NCBI GenBank assembly: GCA_022264855.1
Contig: JABYQU010000003.1
Coordinates: 1,178,001-1,242,000, forward strand
From: Lenzites betulinus
Taxonomy: Eukaryota > Basidiomycota > Agaricomycetes > Polyporales > Polyporaceae
Direction: 5' to 3'
DNA length: 64,000 nt
In this document: piece after piece, positions 36,384-46,362 of the stretch
How positions within the stretch are numbered: position 1 is the stretch's first letter
Layout of the letters: the number at the start of each line of letters is the position of its first letter
Translations under genes and position numbers: made by a program
The notes under the pieces: model-generated
What the model was told of the DNA's origin: nothing
The model's input: only the letters and a program-made list of their open reading frames with translations
The model's database searches: none

Positions 36384-37217
36384 TCAAGGCCGCCGCGCGA
36401 AGAAGAACAACGCGGTGACCGCCGCGCCGGCAGCAAAACCGAGCGCGGTGGGGAGGAGAGGGCACGCGGACGGCGCAGCGTGGCTCGCGGCCTTCTTCGC
36501 GGGCCCGCCGACGTCTTCGAGGCGCGGCACCTGGTTCTTCTCCCAGCCCTCGTCGAGCAGACGGTCGATCATGCTGTCGTCGAGCAGGGCGAGCTCGTTG
36601 ATGTCCCAGGACGAGCAGACGTCGATCATCCAGCGCATGCGGCGCCGGCCCACGTCCCCGCCGACGCCGGGCGCGCGCTCCTTGAGCCTGGAGCGGAGCG
36701 AGCCGACCTTCTCGATGGCGTCGCCCGCGTGCTCGGGGATGCACTCCTCGACCTTGCGGCGGATGATGTTCGCGAGCTTGGGGCTGCGGCCGTTGGTGGA
36801 GATCATGATCTGCAGCGGGCCGCTGCGGATCTGCGACCCGAAGTAGAAGTCGCAGGAGGGCGGGATGTCGGCGACGTTCACGGGGATGCGGCGCTCCCTG
36901 CAGAGGGCGCAGATGGTGCGGGAGGCGTCGACGTCGTCGATGGCGGTGAGGACGAGGTCGACGCCGGCGAGGTCGTCCGCGCCGGCGAAGAGGCGGTCGT
37001 GGTGGGTGATGCGGTCGGAGTTGTCGACGAACCACTGGGTGAGCGGGTGGAGGCCGGCGCGGGGGGCGACGAGGGTGATGCGGGCGTCGGCGACGAGGAC
37101 GGACTCAATGCGGCCGGAGGCGACGTCGCCGCCGCCGACGATGAGGACGTGCTTGTCCTTGAGCTGCCATGCGAGGAGGAGGGAGCCGCCGTGGAGGGCG
37201 GCGAGGTCTGGAGGCAT
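36384..37217 (-). CDS. MET8: Siroheme synthase, Met8-type dehydrogenase/ferrochelatase, with C-terminal membrane segment
   Basis: Oxidises precorrin-2 to sirohydrochlorin with NAD and inserts iron to make siroheme, the cofactor of sulfite and nitrite reductases. The Rossmann motif is VLIVGGGDVASGRIESVL. Then come VDLVLTAIDDVDASRTIC and the diagnostic VNVADIPPSCDFYFGS, SGPLQIMISTNGRSPKLA and RRKVEECIP blocks, and the Met8 helical region with WMIDVCSSW. The first ATG in frame is at 37217 (MPPDLAALHGG), giving about 277 residues without introns, close to yeast Met8 (274). The last 25 residues form a hydrophobic helix (LGFAAGAAVTALFFF) followed by ARRP and the stop. That layout suggests a tail-anchored protein, which the yeast enzyme is not known to be. 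Confidence 0.9.
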   Translation of the reverse strand: MPPDLAALHGGSLLLAWQLKDKHVLIVGGGDVASGRIESVLVADARITLVAPRAGLHPLTQWFVDNSDRITHHDRLFAGADDLAGVDLVLTAIDDVDASRTICALCRERRIPVNVADIPPSCDFYFGSQIRSGPLQIMISTNGRSPKLANIIRRKVEECIPEHAGDAIEKVGSLRSRLKERAPGVGGDVGRRRMRWMIDVCSSWDINELALLDDSMIDRLLDEGWEKNQVPRLEDVGGPAKKAASHAAPSACPLLPTALGFAAGAAVTALFFFARRP

Positions 37218-37966
37218 CGGGCAGAGGAACAAGGAGAACAAGATATGTTTTGATCAGAAGCCGGGCGCGGGGCGCAGTCGGCTGCCCGGGCGCAAGGAGA
37301 CTGCCGGGGAGATGGCCGGAGCCGACGATCGGGAGCGCGGGCCGTGCGAGACGCGCCCGTCCGAGCCCGGGGCTGTGGGCTCTGCTTGCGCACGCCTGGC
37401 AGACAAACACCGGTCAATGGCCACAGAGAGGGTGCACTCTCGAGCTCGAGCTCAGACATTGGGCAATAATAGGACGTTTGCAGGGCGCGCTGTGGGATCG
37501 CGGGCGACGGGCTGCTGCGGGGCTCGACGGGGCTGGAGTGCGAAAGTGGCCATGGCGACGGGCGGGCGACCATCATTTATGGGGGCGACGGACTGACGAC
37601 TGCAAGGCTGTCGCTGCCACCCGCTCTGCCCCTTGCTTCTGCTCCGCGAGCCGAGCTTATACCTCCCACAGGTCCGTCCCTCCCTTTCTCCTCACCCCCT
37701 CCTTCCCCTTCGTTCTTCGCTGACCCGCCCCCTTCAGGCGTTGATCGTCCCCTTCCCTCCTTCTTCGGTGCTGCAGCCACCTCTGTCGCGTCCGCTCTCT
37801 CTGGAAGACGAGTGCCCAGGTCGCCCTTTTCACTCGAGTTGACTCGTACATCGCTCTCAAGGCCGTAGCCCCCGCCCTGGTGCGCCCCGTCCTCTCCGTC
37901 CCACTCGGGCCACCCAGCTCACCCACAGCAGTTTATACGCTTGCCGTACTTCATCTAGCAGCCAAC
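37218..37966. promoter_or_regulatory. Divergent upstream region of the MET8-like and tetraspanin genes
   Basis: About 750 bp between opposed starts. It is CT-rich near 37670-37790 on the tetraspanin side, and no further gene is seen. Confidence 0.4.
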
Positions 37967-39175
37967 ATGCCGTCCAAACGTCTCATGGGCACCTTCGCCT
38001 TCGTCGACTTCTGTCTCCTCGCCGCAGGCGTCATCCTCATCGTCTTCTCCGAGATATGGCGCATGCCGAACCTCATGTTCAACTTCACGTTCAGCAACGA
38101 GATGCTCACCGGTGCGTCCGCTCAGCGCGAGCACCCAGCTCGGCGTACTAACCTCCCAATCACCCCCCAGGCGGGTTGGTCATGGGCATCTTCTTCCTCC
38201 TGACCTTCGTCCTGTCCATCGGCGCCGTCGTGCAGAAAAACCATGTCACGATGGGCTTCGTCCTCCTTAACTGGATGCTCGTCCTCGACGCCCTCGTCGT
38301 CATCGTCGCGGGCACCATCGTCTGGTACTTCACCCTCGGCGAACGCGCGCACTACTTCACGGTCTTCAATGCCCTCTCCCGCGACACCCGCATTGAGATC
38401 CAGGACAAGGTGCGTCCCCTCGCCCTCCCCGCACCGCCCGCGCGCGCCGCCTCTCCAAGGCTGCGCGGGCGGCCGCGCCTTGATCACGCCCGCTGAAACG
38501 CGCGATCCGCGCCATCACACAGTTCTCCTGCTGCGGCTACTTCACCCAGAACGACACCGTCGAGATCGGCGGCAGCTTCTGCGCGAACCAGACGTTCGTG
38601 GACACGCTCGTGGACCCGAACAACACCGACACGTTCCGCTGCGTCGCGCCGCTCACGAAGTTCACGGACTTCACGCTGAACAACACCTTCACGTGAGTGC
38701 CCCCGCCCCCCTCGCGCGCTGCGCTGCGCCGAAATTGACTGGCTGACTGACGGATTGTGCGTTGCAGGACCGTGAGTGCCATTTCGCAGCCCGTGTGATC
38801 GCCCGCGCACAGGATCGCAAGCGGCCTGTGCGCAGCGCGCCGTTGCTATTTCGGCCGTTGCGTCATGATGAGGGTACTGACCGCTGCTTTCGCGTCGTGC
38901 GCGCACCAGATGTACGGCTTCATGGCCATCGTGGTCCTGCTATTCCTGGCGTCGATGTGTGTCATCAAGCGGGTACGTCTCTTTCTCTCGCCCTCCCCCG
39001 CTCCCTCATTCCCACTCCTGCGCACCGTCCCCGCCCTGCCCGACCCCCCTCACACGCGTCCGGAATTGGCACTGACGCTCTCGCGCCGGTGCTTTTGCAT
39101 TCGCCTTCACAGCGCACGGAAGAGGAGCGGTTCAAGAAGATCGACGCGAAGCGCGGCGGCCGGGGCTTCGTCTAA
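37967..39175 (+). CDS. Tetraspanin-family membrane protein
   Basis: Four-helix plasma-membrane organiser. TM1 is FAFVDFCLLAAGVILIVF, TM2 follows GGLVMGIFFLLTFVLSIGAV, TM3 is FVLLNWMLVLDALVVIVAG. The large extracellular loop holds the hallmark CCG (QFSCCGYFTQND), two further Cys and several NxT sites. TM4 is YGFMAIVVLLFLASMCVIK, and the cytoplasmic tail is RTEEERFKKIDAKRGGRGFV with the stop at 39173-39175. Introns lie near 38111-38171, 38409-38504, 38693-38767, 38772-38909 and 38971-39113. Keeping the frame into TM4 requires a 4-nt exon (GACC, 38768-38771), giving NTFTTMYGFM. Without it the loop exon would end at a nearby stop. Which fungal tetraspanin class it belongs to is not certain. Confidence 0.82.
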
Positions 39176-41066
39176 TCCAGGGAGAGCAGCGACGCGCCGC
39201 GGTGCCACCCCCGTGCGCATCGTATACCGCAACCAGGTTCCCCCACCCTTATCCTCGGTCCCGGTTTCTCTCTCTCCCAGTCTCTCTCGGTCGTATTTCC
39301 TGCGTCTTCTCTAACTCTCTCTATCGTCTCGCGCCGCTCCCGGATCCCGGAATGGACTTAATCCCCGCTCCCACCGCCGCCGCCGCTCGTGCGGCCCGCT
39401 GGTCTGCTCTAATTAATCCCTTCCCTTCCCGCCCACACACGCACACACACACAATCCGCCCCACACCCAGAATAGCGTCCGTCCGTTCGTTCGCGCGTTG
39501 CGTTTACGTTTGCGTTTACATGCATGCATACATAGCTGCCCCTCCCACCAGTCCCACAGTCGTACCCGTCCGGCGCGCTGTTACCTGCTAGATGTTCTAC
39601 TGCCTCCCCCCCTCCCTCCCTCCCCTCCTCCTCCCGCACCCCCTTACACCCTCGCTACACCCGCCCTTGGCGCCCGCGTCCAGGCGGCGCGGCGTGCGAG
39701 TCGCTCGCTGTACTTGTATTTCGCATTCGCCGTTCGTCCGCTACGCTCGCTGTCGCTGCTACCACTACCACCACCACCACCACCACCACCACCACTGCGC
39801 TCCGCTTGCGGTCAGTGGGAGAATAAAGGGGATTAGGAACATTTGGGGCGTGCGGCCTGTGTGTGGGCCCGTGTCCGTGTCCGTGTGAAACGGTGGTAAA
39901 GTATGGTCTCGCGAACGTCGGGGAGTGCTAGTACTGCGTAGTTTGATATATCGGCGATTCGGGCGTGCGAGCACGCCGTTCACGTTGCCAGCGCTACGCT
40001 ATCGACTGGGAACGGGCGAGTGCTATTGCGGGCGAGTGTGACGGTCGCCGCACTATGGCATTGTGGCGCTGTGGCAGATATGCAGACTCTGACGGTGCCA
40101 CGACGTCCATATGCATATGCATGTCAGCAACGTTGGACGTTGACTGACGATGCTGACCGTAGCACACAAATATACTGGCGTGTAGTTCTGATCATCATGC
40201 CCCTCCCGCCTGTTGTACGTTGTGCGTTGTAACAGGGTACAACGGAAGCGGGTGCGGGTGCGGGATGCCGGCGTGCACAACGCTGCCGCATGCCGGTCGC
40301 CGTCGTGCTGTTACCTGTATATTAAGCTGAGCCCGCAGCAGCCAGCTGCGCTTGTGGTAGGAAACGGCGTGGCAGTAGAGGGTAGCAGCGTGTGGCCACT
40401 GGCAGCGGTAGTAGGGGTAATTGACCAACAAAAGTACTGAGACTCTATCACCGTACGTATATAGCGCTAGCAAACTTGAAGGCATTTTGATCATATCCGG
40501 TACGCTACACATGGTCATTGGCAAACATCCTAGGATTTCAGGTCCGCAAGTGGCGCACGCGCGCTCAGGAACTTGAACGCGTAGCTACGCCGGGCGTCGG
40601 GGGCGCAGCGATCCGCGCGGGCGGGCAGGCTTGATATACTACATGGGGGCAAGCAACAGGTTGGGAGCACGTTCGGATGTCACTGTCATTGGAGAGTAGA
40701 AACAAAGAAATGCGGGATACCTACTAATGTTCCCTACAAATTCTGCGGGACTGGAATCTTCAGATGCCGAGCAGGACAGGCGCAGTGGCTAGGACCCGTC
40801 CTGCTGGAGGGTCAACATAGAGGGTATCCCGTATACGTAGATCCCGGGTAGTAGGCCGAAGGCGTGGCTGCGGAAATGTCGAGACAGGGACGCCGGCCTG
40901 CCTGGGACTGCGGGCAATCCGCTTTGGAGGCGGTCCATGTGGTAGTAGACGGTCATCGAAGGCGTAGGGCAGGCGTCGGCGGGTACAGATGCGATGTCAG
41001 AAACGATGAGGCTGGCAAGCTTGAGCCGCGGTGAACGGCATATCGGACGAGATCCTGGGCCTACGC
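39176..41066. other. Intergenic region between the tetraspanin and FunK1 genes
   Basis: About 1.9 kb. It contains CA-rich simple sequence (39430-39450), a trinucleotide microsatellite (39761-39795) and otherwise nothing recognisable. Confidence 0.5.
39761..39795. repeat. (ACC)n microsatellite
   Basis: About eleven uninterrupted or nearly uninterrupted ACC units in the 3' flank of the tetraspanin gene. Confidence 0.8.
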
Positions 41067-41867
41067 TCAGGCGGCGCCTCCCTGGGCCCTCTTCCTGGCC
41101 TGTATCTCCTTCTGCCGAGCGCTGACCCGTGTCCCTTGCCTAGGTGGCTGCTTCACCCGTCGTCGAGACTTCGCGGTGGGCGGAACGGCCGTCGCGCGCG
41201 TCTTCGACGCGCGCAGCCGCTTCCGGGGTCGAGACTCGGTGCCGCATTCCTCCTGGCCGCTAACCCCCGAAGCCGTGCGCAGACGTTTCCTGGGTCCTCT
41301 ATTGCCGCCAAACGGGGGTATTTCGAAAGGGGCCTCGGCGGCGAACGGACCACCGCGCTTCTCCGGGGTGTTCACGAACAGCTCGGGGTTGTCGAGCGTG
41401 CGGGGGACGGGGCGGTGTTCGCGTCCGGGATGAGGAAGGAGGTCGGTTTTGTTGGGACGAGGCGGCTGCCCTTCGGTCTTCACGGGGCCGTGTCTGAGCA
41501 CGGGCCGCGGTGGTTGAGCGGCGTTCGATGTAGGCGCATCGAGTTGGTCGACCTGGCTAACGGGTTTGTACGCGCGCGCATGGTCGTCCGTGGGCCACCC
41601 GGGCATATCAAGCGCGGTGTCAAAGGCGTCGAGGAACATCTCGTACGTTATGTAGGTCGGCCGAGAGTTGTCGAGCCCGTCGATCGGGACCTGCCCTGCG
41701 ACAAGGCTCTTCAGCTCCGCGAGGAGGTACGTGAGAGGTCCGTGGTTTTTGATGGTGAACTCAGTCTGGTCTTGAAGCCAACTGATCTTCGCACTCGCAC
41801 CCGCGTCGTCTCCATCCTTGAAAATCCGGTGGCGGAGGTCCTCGCGGTTCCCATGGTCACTGACCAT

Positions 41868-41982
41868 GCAAAGACAAGTACGTCTCTTCATACTCGGTCG
41901 TCGCTGTTACGTGACCTCATCTCTACCTGCTGCCTTACTATCCAGGGAACGCCCTATTTCATGGCGTGTGAACTTCTTGACC
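41868..41982 (+). repeat. Left arm of 115-bp inverted duplication in the FunK1 gene
   Basis: Exact reverse complement of 42062-42176, with a 79-bp spacer (41983-42061). It carries a complete GTACGT...TATCCAG intron and the exon for GTPYFMACELLD in plus orientation, contiguous with the kinase sequence in the spacer. Confidence 0.85.
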
Positions 41983-42061
41983 AACCCGGTTGTCCGCACC
42001 TAATTCGTCATGACCTCGAGGCTTACTATTGGGTCCTGCTGTGGGTCGTGATCCGCCATAC

Positions 42062-42176
42062 GGTCAAGAAGTTCACACGCCATGAAATAGGGCGTTCCCT
42101 GGATAGTAAGGCAGCAGGTAGAGATGAGGTCACGTAACAGCGACGACCGAGTATGAAGAGACGTACTTGTCTTTGC
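42062..42176 (-). repeat. Right arm of 115-bp inverted duplication in the FunK1 gene
   Basis: Same intron-plus-exon segment as 41868-41982 but in the original minus orientation, contiguous with the upstream kinase exons. Confidence 0.85.
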
Positions 42177-43163
42177 TCTGAACCTTCCTCTGGACCTAGA
42201 TACAGCATGCGGCTGTGGTCGAAGTCGTGGAGGAAACCCGTATACGTAGGGCCCGTCTCGTGCTCAGGCTTGGGCTCATCTGCAATCAGGATATTGCCCA
42301 CGCTGATGTCTCGGTGCAGTATCCGAGCATCGCCTAGCGCTAGCGCGTGGCCTGTGGGTGATCCAGGTGTAAGCAAAACGGGGCATCCGTAGAAACACGA
42401 ACATGCGTACCCTTGATCGCGTCGCGGACAGCAAGCACCAGTTCACGAGTAGATGTAAACTCCGTCAGTGGCCGTCCAACGTCGTCGATGACCATCCGCA
42501 CATGGCTGCGTTCCAAGGGTTCCGCCCTCTCCCCAAACACCAGCCGCCACGAGTATGTTTCATGCTGAGGGCGTCCTAGTGGAAAGTTGTGCCTCGGGAC
42601 GTATTCCGTGGGTGATTCGACGCTTGTGACGAGGGGCGACGCCGAGCTGCCTGTAGAGCAGAATAGCTGGGATGACAGGCTATATATCGACGGGGTGCCA
42701 GACGGCAACATGGCCTCAGGCGCCGCGTCTGGGGTGTTCGTCACGACCTTCCGTCGTCGCGACATCCCCTCCCACCATACTCGCTCGAAGTCGCCTATGT
42801 CGCCACCGTACACCATCTTCGCTAGGCCGACCCACTCCTCGGGATCGATGCGATTATGTAGTCGCTGATAGAACATTATCTCTGAATTCCTCAGCAGCTG
42901 CCGCCACGCCTCCTTCACGATTTGCGGTTTCACTGGCGACGTGCGGGTGGGGTCCTCGACCAGGCGGCCGTTGCTACACATGCGCCTGTCTTCGATCGCC
43001 CGCCACACCATCGTCGCTCGCGAGAACAGCCGCGCGTTCACATCGACCAGGTGGTACAGCAGGTACGGCACGCAGCGTCCTGTCTGGTCGTCGTACACCT
43101 CTATCCGGCGGCCCTTCAGCGTCTCGCCCATGTGGTCCTTCCAGTTCTTCGCCTTGTAGAGTA

Positions 43164-44002
43164 TACAACAGTTATTGCAACTTTCTAGGTGTAATAAATA
43201 GCGGTAGTTGCAACTTCGGTGGTTTAAGGCCAAATAGGCGCCGTTTGGCACAGCCACTGACGCGCGAGACGCGGGCGCCTATCTGCAGTTGCAGTCACAG
43301 CGAAGTGGGCGTCTATTGTAGTTGCAGCCACGAAAAGAACACGCAGCGAGCGGAATTGAACACCGGACCTACTGCAAAAGCCTAAGTAAGAGTGACACAT
43401 GTAAACCACTCGGCCACACGGCTGTACAAATGCTACGGTTGCCCACGGTTCTAGTTCAAATACATTTCCCCAGCTACTAATGGCACCCCAAGTTACTCCA
43501 AGTCCTCACGCAGCGCCAAGCTTCAGCAAGATGTCAGATTCCAGTGATAGAAATGGACCACTCAGCCACAGAACTGTACACACTATAGGAGTATATATAG
43601 TACTAGTGTTCATCCATTCCTTTGGCTACTAACAGCATTATAAGTCCTTATGCAGCACCAAGATCTGGTAAGGACTTGGAGTACCATTAGTAGCTGAGAA
43701 AATGTATTTGGACTAGTACGTGGGCAACCATAGCATTTGTACAGCCGTGTGGCCGAGTGGTTTACATGTGTCACTCTTACTTAGGCTTTTGCAGCAGGTC
43801 CGGTGTTCAATTCCGCTCGCTGCGTGTTCTTTTCGTGGCTGCAACTACAATAGACGCCCACTTCGCTGTGACTGCAACTGCAGATAGGCGCCCGCGTCTC
43901 GCGCGTCAGTGGCTGTGCCAAACGGCGCCTATTTGGCCTTAAACCACCGAAGTTGCAACTACCGCTATTTATTACACCTAGAAAGTTGCAATAACTGTTG
44001 TA
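43164..44002. mobile_element. Fold-back pair of tRNA-derived SINE-like units inserted in the FunK1 gene
   Basis: The ends are inverted repeats beginning TACAACAGTTATTGCAAC. The outer parts (to about 43440 and from about 43725) are nearly identical reverse complements; the inner part is more diverged with indels. Each arm carries tRNA-like pol III promoter boxes pointing outward. In the right arm the A box is TGGCCGAGTGGT (43750-43761) and the B box GTTCAATTCC (43805-43814); mirror copies lie at 43405-43416 and 43352-43361. The flanks fit a TA duplication (43162-43163 and 44003-44004). Removing the insert with one TA rejoins the kinase frame as KARVVLYKAKNWKDH. No protein is encoded. A short duplicated open frame in the arms (61 codons) is the SINE itself. 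Confidence 0.75.
43750..43814 (+). promoter_or_regulatory. tRNA-like pol III internal promoter (A and B boxes) in the right SINE arm
   Basis: The A box matches TRGCNNAGYNGG at 11 of 12 positions and the B box is close to GGTTCRANTCC. The spacing resembles a Ser/Leu-type tRNA, but no cloverleaf acceptor stem is intact, so this is a tRNA-derived promoter rather than a tRNA gene. Confidence 0.6.
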
Positions 44003-44964
44003 TACAACTCTCGCCTTGGCCTTCTCCAGCTCCTTCTTGATCCACTCACGGTCGCCCTGCGTCAGCTTCATGACCGTCGGGTCGCTGCCGGCCACACTGG
44101 AAGCACCGCCAACGACGGGATGCACAAAGTGCCAGAGGAATTTCTGGAGCGTCTTCTTGCCCGCATTCGTGTTGATGGTGAACGCCGGCGACACGAGCGC
44201 ACAAGTGTGGTCGAAGCGTGCCAGGCGGACAGTGTGGCCGTACACACCGATGACGAACGCGGCGAGGGCGCCGTGGGCGAGCAGGATGTTCCGTGCGTTT
44301 ATCGCGAGCTGCTTCACAGACCGCTTGCGTTCGTCCCCGTGTTTCGGGAACGGGTCTTGCCAGTCCTCGCCCTTGCACTCGACGACCATCGCAATGCTCT
44401 GCCACGCCCGGTAGAGCGGCTGGCCGGGGAACGAGACACATAGATCGGGGGAGGTGTGGTGGTGGTGGGTCTTGAATGCGTCGAAAGGGAAGTGGAGCCG
44501 GATGCCATGCGTGTTCTCGATGATCGATGATCACCTGCTTGTCATCAGGGAACTGGCTCACGAGCTTGGTGAAGCCCGACGCCTGTCGAATATGACCAAA
44601 GTGCAATTGTTAGTACCGTCAGCGACGGCTCACAACGTCGAGACCCTGGTACGTACCACGTTCGGGCCCTCTTGAACCTCCCGGCCGGCTCCAGGCTGAT
44701 AATTCGAGAACGCATCGGACAGGTCGTCATTGCGAGTGAATGGTGTCGAGCAGGGGAGTAAGTCGTCGATGAACTCGTCGACGTCGTCACCGTGGGGCAA
44801 GATGCGACCGCCGAGCTCGGTGGTCAAATCAGTGTGGACGCGAAAGCCTACTACACGGCCAAATTAGCGATGTTCTGGCTGCTCAGGCGGCAAGGAGTAG
44901 ATTGGATAGTGACCCTACCTGGGGCTTGAGGGGGGTTGTAGTAGGAGCCAGTTGTGTACGACAT

Positions 44965-45826
44965 TGTGAGGTGGTTGGTATCGAGGAGAGACGTGGTCCG
45001 TGGTTGAAGTTGATAAAAGAGAGAGGTGGTAGCCCCGGCGCCAGCGATCAACGCGGGGCTCTAAAGCTTTGTCGGAGTTTCCACATGAGCCATATGTTTG
45101 TTCCATTGTGCTAATAGGCGCGCTCACCCTCGGCATCTGCTTATGTGCTCTTTGTCCAAGTAAGTGGGGTGGAAGGCTGCTAGTGACGATCCATGCGAGT
45201 TCGTATTGATAAGAGAGGCCTTGGAACGCATGGCTTCCCTCAGACGGCAGTCATACTATGGGCAGGTTTGTAACATTCCCTGGTCCGAGATTGACAAGCG
45301 AGCTATCGCTGACCCACGATCTGCTGGACAATGGGATTTAGTCAACACTGCAGGAGGTCATTGATGCCGCTCACCGGTTTCGTGCTTGCATAGCGGTCGC
45401 GATACATATCAAACGCACAGCCGCGTTCCGACCGTGCTTTTGAATTCTGTGTTATTCTCGGCGTCGATGAACGGCGTGTTCTCATATTGCAAGGACGGGA
45501 GTACTTGTTCGTTCAACCTGAGAAGTATGGCCACATTGGGCGTTTGCACCGCAGTACTCTGGACCCACTCATTCGGCCCATCATCCCGACGTCCTGAAAT
45601 GGCAATGCCCCATCCTTATTCAGCGTTCGGCGGCTTATGCCGAATCCCGATGACTAGAAGACGAGTCGGGCTCAAACATTGAAGTAGGAGGCAGAAGCGA
45701 CAGGTAGGATCCCTATACACACCTTACAGCAGGCAAACCACGAATCACAGCTTCTCACGTAAAGTCTATGCTACCTGTTGCATTGTTGATAGCATGCCAC
45801 ATAGTATTCGGTAGTGCGAAAGACAT
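44965..45826. other. Spacer with a decayed plus-strand coding relic
   Basis: Translations around 45230-45360 (NIPWSEIDKRAIADPRSAG) and 45470-45590 (LQGREYLFVQPEKYGHIG, then LDPLIRPIIP) look like real protein. They are in different frames with stops between them and no start or splice signals that rescue them. I do not recognise the family. Confidence 0.45.
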
Positions 45827-46326
45827 TCATAACAATATGTTGAAATTGTTCCTGTCTCCTTGGCGCACCACAGTTTTCTTCTGATACAGCACATGGTCTT
45901 GGTAGGTCGTCGACACCGGAGATGATGACTTCTGAAATAGCCAATACGCCATTTTCCCGCCCTCTCTCCACCGCGCGCGAATCTGCTCAAAGCCGACCGC
46001 CGTCATCAAGCCCTGGAAGTGCTCGGGGGTCAAGTAGCGCGAGTTGAGGACACAAGGCAGCGGGAGCTGTTGATATCGGGCGGGTCAGCAAGTAGCTGAG
46101 GTCAAACATAGCCACTGGACGCACAGCAACGAAGAGGAAGCCTTTCGCCTGTAGCATCGTGTGTGCCAAGCGTAGCATGTTTCCTGCATTTGTGATGCTG
46201 TGGTCAGTATACTTGTTGCGGTATTGTATATGCCCTCACCTCTGTTCTTTGGATCTGGGACGAAATTGAGGACGAGACTGAGGCTGATTGCATCCCAGCA
46301 CTCGCGATGCTCTTCGGCATCCATTA
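45827..46326 (-). pseudogene. BMT2: BMT2 3' part: 25S rRNA adenine-N1-methyltransferase, C-terminal exons
   Basis: SAM-dependent methyltransferase that makes m1A in large-subunit rRNA in the nucleolus. The segment encodes MDAEEHRECWDAISLSLVLN, FVPDPKNRGE, an intron, MLRLAHTMLQAKGFLFVA, a second intron (GTGCGT...CAACAG), then LPLPCVLNSRYLTPEHFQGL, GFEQIRARWREGGKMAYWLF and the stop at 45827-45829. Every conserved block of the C-terminal half is present and in frame. The gene is cut at 46326 by the terminal repeat of the transposon; the N-terminal half lies 8.66 kb away at 54989-55551, same strand, on the other side of that insertion. Confidence 0.87.
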
Positions 46327-46362
46327 CATCAGGGAAAACCCCCATCTATAACGAGGGCTAAT
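46327..46362 (+). repeat. Left terminal inverted repeat of the Plavaka element
   Basis: 36 bp beginning CATCAGGGAAAACCCCC; 32 of 36 positions match the right terminus (54953-54988) in reverse complement. Confidence 0.85.

Larger units (their letters stand above)
41067..44964 (-). pseudogene. FunK1-type fungal protein kinase, disrupted by an insertion and a micro-inversion
   Basis: Start at 44964 (MSYTTGSYYNPPQAPG). The N-terminal FunK1 region includes FGHIRQASGFTKLVSQFPDD and VVECKGEDWQDPFPKHG. The frame is interrupted after ELEKAKARV by a fold-back element (43164-44002), resumes with YKAKNWKDHMGETLKGR, and continues into the kinase lobe: LALGDARILHRDISVGNIL (catalytic HRD), then GFLHDFDHSRM (DFD in place of DFG, usual for FunK1). 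The next block, GTPYFMACELLD, lies in a 115-bp segment present twice in opposite orientation. The following part (CPHLIRHDLEAYYWVLLWVV) is on the plus strand, so the minus-strand kinase cannot be completed. The remaining C-terminus (ASAKISWLQDQTEFTIKN, then a basic low-complexity tail) runs to the stop at 41067. FunK1 genes are expanded in Agaricomycetes. Probably non-functional here. Confidence 0.82.

Noticed and set aside
36348..37253. 301-codon plus-strand open frame over the MET8-like gene
   Set aside because: Gly/Ala/Val/Glu-rich shadow; the minus strand encodes the complete enzyme.
43740..43830. Functional tRNA gene
   Set aside because: A and B boxes are present but the flanks do not form an acceptor stem, and the same sequence is mirrored in the other arm; it is SINE-derived.
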